Of a DNA stretch of 64,000 nt, positions 59,438 through 64,000 are shown one piece after another. Made by a program: the position numbers and the translations under genes. The stretch comes from Pilaira anomala (lineage: Eukaryota > Mucoromycota > Mucoromycetes > Mucorales > Mucoraceae): contig JAIXMQ010000046.1 of NCBI GenBank assembly GCA_025716855.1, positions 124,001-188,000 on the forward strand, written 5' to 3'. How positions within the stretch are numbered: the first letter of the stretch is position 1; each line of letters begins with the position of its first letter. The notes below the pieces were generated by a model. That model saw only the letters and a list, made by a program, of their open reading frames with translations. It was not told the DNA's origin and did not search any database.

Positions 59438-60626
59438 ACCCTATATCCTATGATATTATATCAATTAATAATAAATTCATGTGTGTCTTAAGTAGCTAGT
59501 AAACTTCCTGTGAACTCTTAGAGACCCCCACCCAATAATTTATCAATGTATTCCCTAAATTTTTGGATAAAGAATATTTATAATTGCTTATTAGAAGCTG
59601 GCCAAATTATTTGTAAATTGGAGTTCGATCATTTGACCAAGTTAGTCTCATTTTTCTGGGAAACTTAATCTCACACAAGTGTTCAAACTAATTCAAAAAG
59701 TCGGGCAGAGTTTTCAAAAATTCGGTACGTTGAGAGTGGAAGCACTGTACAAAAAAAAAATCGTCTAAAAAGATATCACACTCGTCTTAAAAAAAAAAAA
59801 AGGACTCGTCTAAAAATATATCGCACCTGTCTAAATTACTTGGGCGAATTCGTCCAGAAAATAAATGAGATCGTCAATTTCAAGTATTATTATCAAATTA
59901 TTAAAGCCAATAAAAATTGTATTTTTTTTTTCAAATAACAAATATTTTCAGACCCCCAATTATTATAAAAACTGAAACCCCCACCCCCAAAGTGGCACCC
60001 CCCACCCCGACCCCCAAGAGGCACTCCCCACGAAACATAAATTTCCAAAGAAGGAAGGAAATAGGTAGTTTTAAAAACGGTTGCTGAAATTAAAAAAAAA
60101 TCCTTGGGTGTGATATACGTGTTGTGTTTGCTTACGACAACAGTTTAGTTTTAAACTGAATCTGGTGCATGCATTTTGTTGCGGCCGGAAAAATTAAGAC
60201 CGGTATATACATGTATTAGCCTTTTTTTGGGGAGCAGAATGAACAACATAATAACTAAAGTATTTATATCACGTTACTCTATCATCTCTAGTTTTAGCAA
60301 ACACTTTATATACATATAGATTTCGTTATAAGGCACACCAAAAGCGTAATCTTGCGTTATATGTCGACTATAACCCAAGAAAGCTAAATCTTGCATTATT
60401 GAATTTTAAAAATCCGCGTGAGAGACTTTTTTTGAGATGTAGTACGAAGAAAATGTTTAGTAAAAGAAAGTCCCAACACAGAGTTTGATTTATAATAGAA
60501 AGAACCTTCAAGAAAAAAAAAGGGGGGAGGCGCAGTATTGAATTGAATCGAAATGTATTTAAAGGCTTGATCTTCCTTTACTTTTTTTTGTTCTTATTAT
60601 TACTCAAAAGTACACTCCCAAAAGAA
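59438..60626. other. Intergenic with C-rich and degenerate short repeats
   Basis: At about 59758-59870 the word CTCGTCTAAAAA-ATATCxCAC recurs in imperfect form. At 59951-60030 there is a C-rich strand (runs of 4-6 C), so the minus strand is G-rich. No gene was seen. A TATTTAAAG box near 60556 precedes the GST gene. Confidence 0.45.
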
Positions 60627-61353
60627 ATGGTTCCTACTCTCAAAAACGTCAAGCTTTATTATTTCACCAATGTCAAAGGAAGTAGTAAGTAATAAAAAAA
60701 AAACATAAGAGTGGGAGGGGGGTTATGTTGTCTTATTAGATCATATCATTCATCACGTATTCTATTTATCAGCTACCAAGGGACGTGGCGAATTTATAAG
60801 ATTATTACTTGAAGATGCTGGAATTGATACTGAGTATGTCCGATTTACTTTTGCAGAATGGACGGAACACAAATCAAAGTTATTAGCTCAAAATGTCCAT
60901 GAACCTACCATGCCTTATATCACAGTGGATGACAAGATCTATAACAAGACAATGCCAATTATGAGATTTCTTTCGCGTAAACTTGGTCAATACGAAGGAC
61001 AAGACGATGACGAAAATCAAATCTTGGATGCCTATAGTGATATGGCAAATGATTGGATCCTACGATGGGTCAAGGCTGCATTTAACGAGCCTTCTGAAGA
61101 CATTGTCAAGACCTACCGTGAAGAAACGGCCCCCAAGACATTCAAGACCTGGAACGATATCCTTTCAGATAAAAACGGACCTTATATTTTAGGAGAAAGA
61201 ATTTCTTATGCTGATTTCGTTCTCTTTCATATGTTGGAAGATGATACCTTCATTGAAATCTGTCCCAAGACCTATCCTCATCTTTCTACCTTTTTCGAAA
61301 CCATGAAGAATAGACCCAATTTGAAAAAGTATTTGGCTACAGATAGAAAGTAA
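60627..61353 (+). CDS. Glutathione S-transferase
   Basis: Soluble 212-aa enzyme that conjugates glutathione or handles peroxides. Two exons, 60627-60684 and 60773-61353. The N-terminal thioredoxin-like domain starts VKLYYFTNVKGSTTKGRGEFIRLLLEDAG (early Tyr as usual) and continues to PTMPYITVDDK, where the cis-Pro before the glutathione site is visible. The helical C-terminal domain has GPYILGERISYADFVLFHML, the typical N-capping box region. It resembles the sigma/alpha-like group. Convergent with RPS18. Confidence 0.88.
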
Positions 61354-61780
61354 ATCTATTCTGTATGAACATTATCATTCAATAAATATCTTTTTTTTTT
61401 CTACACATAAAAACGCGTCTTTATTCTCATTATTTATGCAAAAAGGATCTCTTTTTTTTTTAATTTTGAAAAGGCGATTATATTTGTTTTCCCTCAACAT
61501 TTCGAATCACTTGTTTATTATCGCTAAAGCCCGAGCTCACGACTGCAAGCGTGTAACCTGCCTAGATCAAGTTCGTTTATAACACACACACGCACACAAC
61601 TACAAAAGGAATTTGATGAGAGATGGCAAAATAACAAGTACCATTTGGTAACGAGTATATTTTATTAATATGTTCTGATGACAATAAAAAAAAACAACTA
61701 AGAAAAAAAAAAAGAATTAAGAAAAAGGGGGGAATTATAAACAACCAACCGGAACCCAAATCAAATGTTTACCTTTCAAT
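61354..61780. other. Intergenic between convergent GST and RPS18 genes
   Basis: 3' flanks only; T/A tracts and a short (CA)n-like patch near 61583-61597. No gene seen. Confidence 0.5.
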
Positions 61781-62609
61781 TTATTTCTTCTTGGAGACAC
61801 CAACAACACGTCCACGACGACCGGTAGTCTTGGTATGTTGACCACGGACACGGACACCCCAGTAATGACGGAGACCACGATGAGCACGGATCTTCTTCAA
61901 ACGTTCAAGATCATCACGATACTTGGTATCGAGGACGTTAGAGATGACTTGATAAGACTTACCATCAACAATATCCTTTTGTCTGTTAAGGAACCAGTTA
62001 GGGATCTTATATTGAGCAGGGTTTTGGAGAATGGTGACGATACGTTCCAACTCTTCAGATGAAAGTTCACCAGCTCTCTTGTTGAGATCAATATCGGCCT
62101 TCTTACAGGCAATGTTGGCAAAACGACGACCAACACCCTTGACGGAGGTCAAGGCGATTTGAATCTTGACACGACCATCAACGTTAGTGTTGAGAAGACG
62201 GATAATGTGCTGGAAATGATTCCTCTCAGGAACAACGAGCGACTAAGTTGAAAGATGATGTTAGTTGGATAGTAAAAAAATAAAAAAATGAGAGAGAAAG
62301 AAACGAGATGCCAATGTGTTGTTTTGTTTTAATTTCATGTAAAAGGTATTTAATGAAACCATTGTCGTTATTGTTTTTGTGGGGGTTTTTTTTTTTTTTT
62401 TTTTTCTGTCAAAGTCGGGTTCTACATTTTTGTTGAAATGTCGTAATGTACTCTCTATAAATTCTTAAAATCGATTATATCTATTTCATCCATCCATCCA
62501 TTATAACAATAAACTAAACATCTATGCAATCTCCTTCATTCTCTCTTATATATATATATATATATATGTTTTTTTTTTTTTTTTAGTTAGTGCCTATAGA
62601 CTTTACCAT
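61781..62609 (-). CDS. RPS18: 40S ribosomal protein S18 (uS13 family)
   Basis: Small-subunit head protein that contacts tRNA and the large subunit. 154 aa. Exon 2 (62242-61781) begins [20 protein letters not shown] and contains [40 protein letters not shown] and [15 protein letters not shown], all hallmarks of the family. The start codon is missing from this exon. The best candidate is an ATG at 62609-62607 directly followed by a GTAAAG donor, giving an ATG-only coding first exon and a 363-nt intron. That matches the yeast protein start MSLVV. The intron is the longest seen here and includes a long T tract. Confidence 0.93.
62243..62606 (-). other. Long first intron of RPS18
   Basis: About 364 nt, GTAAAG to TTAG, placed right after the start codon. 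Ribosomal-protein introns can carry regulatory elements or snoRNAs; none could be recognised by eye. Confidence 0.6.
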
Positions 62610-62757
62610 CTTTACAAAAAGGGAGGATTTAATTTGATTGCAGTATCAAATTTCACTTTTAGAGTATTGTTTTGTGTGCAGTGTGATAATTGTTATGTTC
62701 ACCGGGGCGATTTTAACTATAATCACGTGATATACTTTATTAAATTTTAATTTTTTT

Positions 62758-63749
62758 TTAATTGTCTACAACGTGACAAAAACCACTCAGGGTTTTCTCA
62801 ATTCTAGACTTTCCATCCACCAAGTTTCTAACAACACGTTCTACTTCAGCAAAAGTGTCGAAAGGAATGAAAGGGATATCTTCACGTTTACAATAGAATT
62901 CTAAATCACGGTCCTTTCTAGCGAATAAAACGTCGGCATGTTTAGCAGCCGAGATATCGGAAACACCATCACCGCAGAATACAAAAATGGTATCTTTACT
63001 AGCTGTTTCACGAGCCTTTGCTAATGCTATAAATACAGAAAAAGTAAATAAACAAAAAAACAAATGCATCAAAAAAAAAAAAAATAATAATAATAATTAC
63101 TCAAGGATTTGTCATTGCCATAGATACTATCATCTCTCCAGGTAATTTCCCATTTTCTGCCTTGGACTTTTCCCTGATTAGCTACAATTTCAATTGCTTT
63201 TGCTTTTTCACCTAAAAAGTTGGTCATGATCTTTTCGAGTACAGGGACTAAACCACTACTAACGACAGTGACAGGGAAATTGTGAGCAATACAATAATCG
63301 TTAAAAGAAGGGAAACCGGGATCGACTCTGCACTCTACAAAAAAAAAAAAAAGGGAGGGGGGGAGGGTCAATGAGGTTCATCAGACAATGTCAAAATATT
63401 TTTTTTACTGTCAAAATAATCGGACCAAGCTTCTTCCCAAGTAAGACCAACACTATCCCACATTTCTTGTACAGCATCTCTATATAAATTTAGAAATTGG
63501 GATACTCATAAAAAAAGGGGGTTATGTGTGTGTGTGTGTGTGTGTACCTGTAAGTCTTTGTGCCATCTAAGATTTCATGTTCTAATACTCTTCTACGCTC
63601 AGGACCCATGGAACGACTATCATCAATTAATAAAAGGCCGGTATCTATTATCTTAAATAATTAGGAAATGATATAAATGGAAATAATACAATATTACCAT
63701 CTAAAGAAAGAGTGCCATCAAAATCCGTAAAAACTTGTACGTGTACCAT
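62758..63749 (-). CDS. HAD-superfamily phosphatase (yeast YNL010W-like, phosphoserine-phosphatase-like)
   Basis: Cytosolic small-molecule phosphatase of 240 aa. Five exons: 63749-63698, 63644-63548, 63479-63409, 63334-63101, 63026-62758. HAD motif I is FTDFDGTLSLD (nucleophile and acid/base Asp near residue 9-11). Motif II is VTVVSSGL. Motif III/IV is FCGDGVSDISAAK. The middle block RVDPGF and the late FDTF block are as I remember them in yeast YNL010W. The substrate is not established. The stop lies about 150 bp upstream of the RPS18 start on the same strand. Confidence 0.87.
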
Positions 63750-63861
63750 TTTTGTAATGAAAAAAAAAAAAGGAAAAAAAAAAAGAAAATAATTATTTTT
63801 AAATAATAAAAATAAAGTGTAGCACACGATAGATTAAAAAAAAAAAAATAGCATAATGACA

Positions 63862-63971
63862 TCATTCGTCGAGTTTATTGAATTCGATATCACCAATACA
63901 GACTGTTACATCAGTTTGAATAGGAAGGTTACCAGTGAAATATTTTTGTTGAAGTTGAATTGCTTCTTGAC
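63862..63971 (-). CDS. Last coding exon of an unidentified gene (5' part beyond window)
   Basis: After an AACAG acceptor the frame reads QEAIQLQQKYFTGNLPIQ, then VTVCIGDIEFNKLDE and TGA at 63864-63862. Codon use and the clean acceptor support a real exon. The rest of the gene lies beyond 64000. Not recognised. Confidence 0.5.
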
Positions 63972-64000
63972 CTGTTAAAAAATGATGTGTTACAAAGGAG

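Noticed and set aside
1..64000. tRNA or rRNA genes and CRISPR arrays
   Set aside because: No GGTTCRANYC-type T-loop in a tRNA context, no rRNA-like sequence and no spaced direct repeats were seen; a covariance-model scan would be needed to exclude tRNAs.

Overview
The window is eukaryotic nuclear DNA from a fungus, most likely an early-diverging one (Mucoromycota, probably Mucorales). It is AT-rich, its genes carry many short GT..AG introns (mostly 45-100 nt), and it is full of long A/T homopolymers and CT/AG or TA microsatellites. Two genes point to Mucorales: a secreted prepro-lipase of the Rhizopus/Rhizomucor type and an ADP1-type ABCG transporter with EGF-like repeats. I saw no tRNA, rRNA or CRISPR array.

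Layout: 1-1992 3' part of mitochondrial DNA polymerase gamma (+); 2952-5145 GPI-anchored chitin-deacetylase-like protein (-, 10 exons); 7552-8865 DGAT2 (+); about 9180-10465 a decayed membrane-protein gene; 10847-14478 ADP1-like ABCG transporter (-, 10 exons); 17611-18357 Gcn4-like bZIP factor (+); 23820-24641 secreted RlpA-like double-psi beta-barrel protein (-); 27194-27720 3' exons of an interrupted gene (-). From 27776 to 33683 lies a 5.9-kb KDZ-type DNA transposon with terminal inverted repeats of about 340-350 bp, a multi-exon KDZ transposase (-) and an HMG-like passenger gene (+). Then 36397-37452 bHLH factor (+); 37690-38900 FAD/folate-type mitochondrial carrier (+); 39139-40780 squalene synthase (-, 6 exons); 41194-43788 Rix1/PELP1-type ribosome-biogenesis protein (-, 6 exons); 44.8-50.5 kb a repeat-rich stretch with a decayed gene, a 358-bp dispersed repeat and an LTR-like sequence; 50560-51943 secreted lipase (+); 53425-53793 a lipase paralogue reduced to the propeptide; 54.5-59.4 kb a transposase (-) abutting a nuclease-like gene (+) that is split by a 917-bp solo LTR with a perfect 5-bp target duplication; 60627-61353 glutathione S-transferase (+); 61781-62609 ribosomal protein S18 (-); 62758-63749 HAD phosphatase (-); 63862-63971 last exon of an unidentified gene (-).

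There is no operon logic. The conserved genes do housekeeping work: mitochondrial DNA replication and carrier transport, sterol and triacylglycerol synthesis, ribosome assembly, cell wall, and transcription control. The accessory interest lies in two transposon-rich islands, 27-34 kb and 44-59 kb. The KDZ element with its HMG-like passenger, the LTR-split gene and the propeptide-only lipase paralogue are the most informative observations. Exon borders were worked out by eye from splice signals and reading-frame continuity. Family names come from remembered motifs, not from searches.
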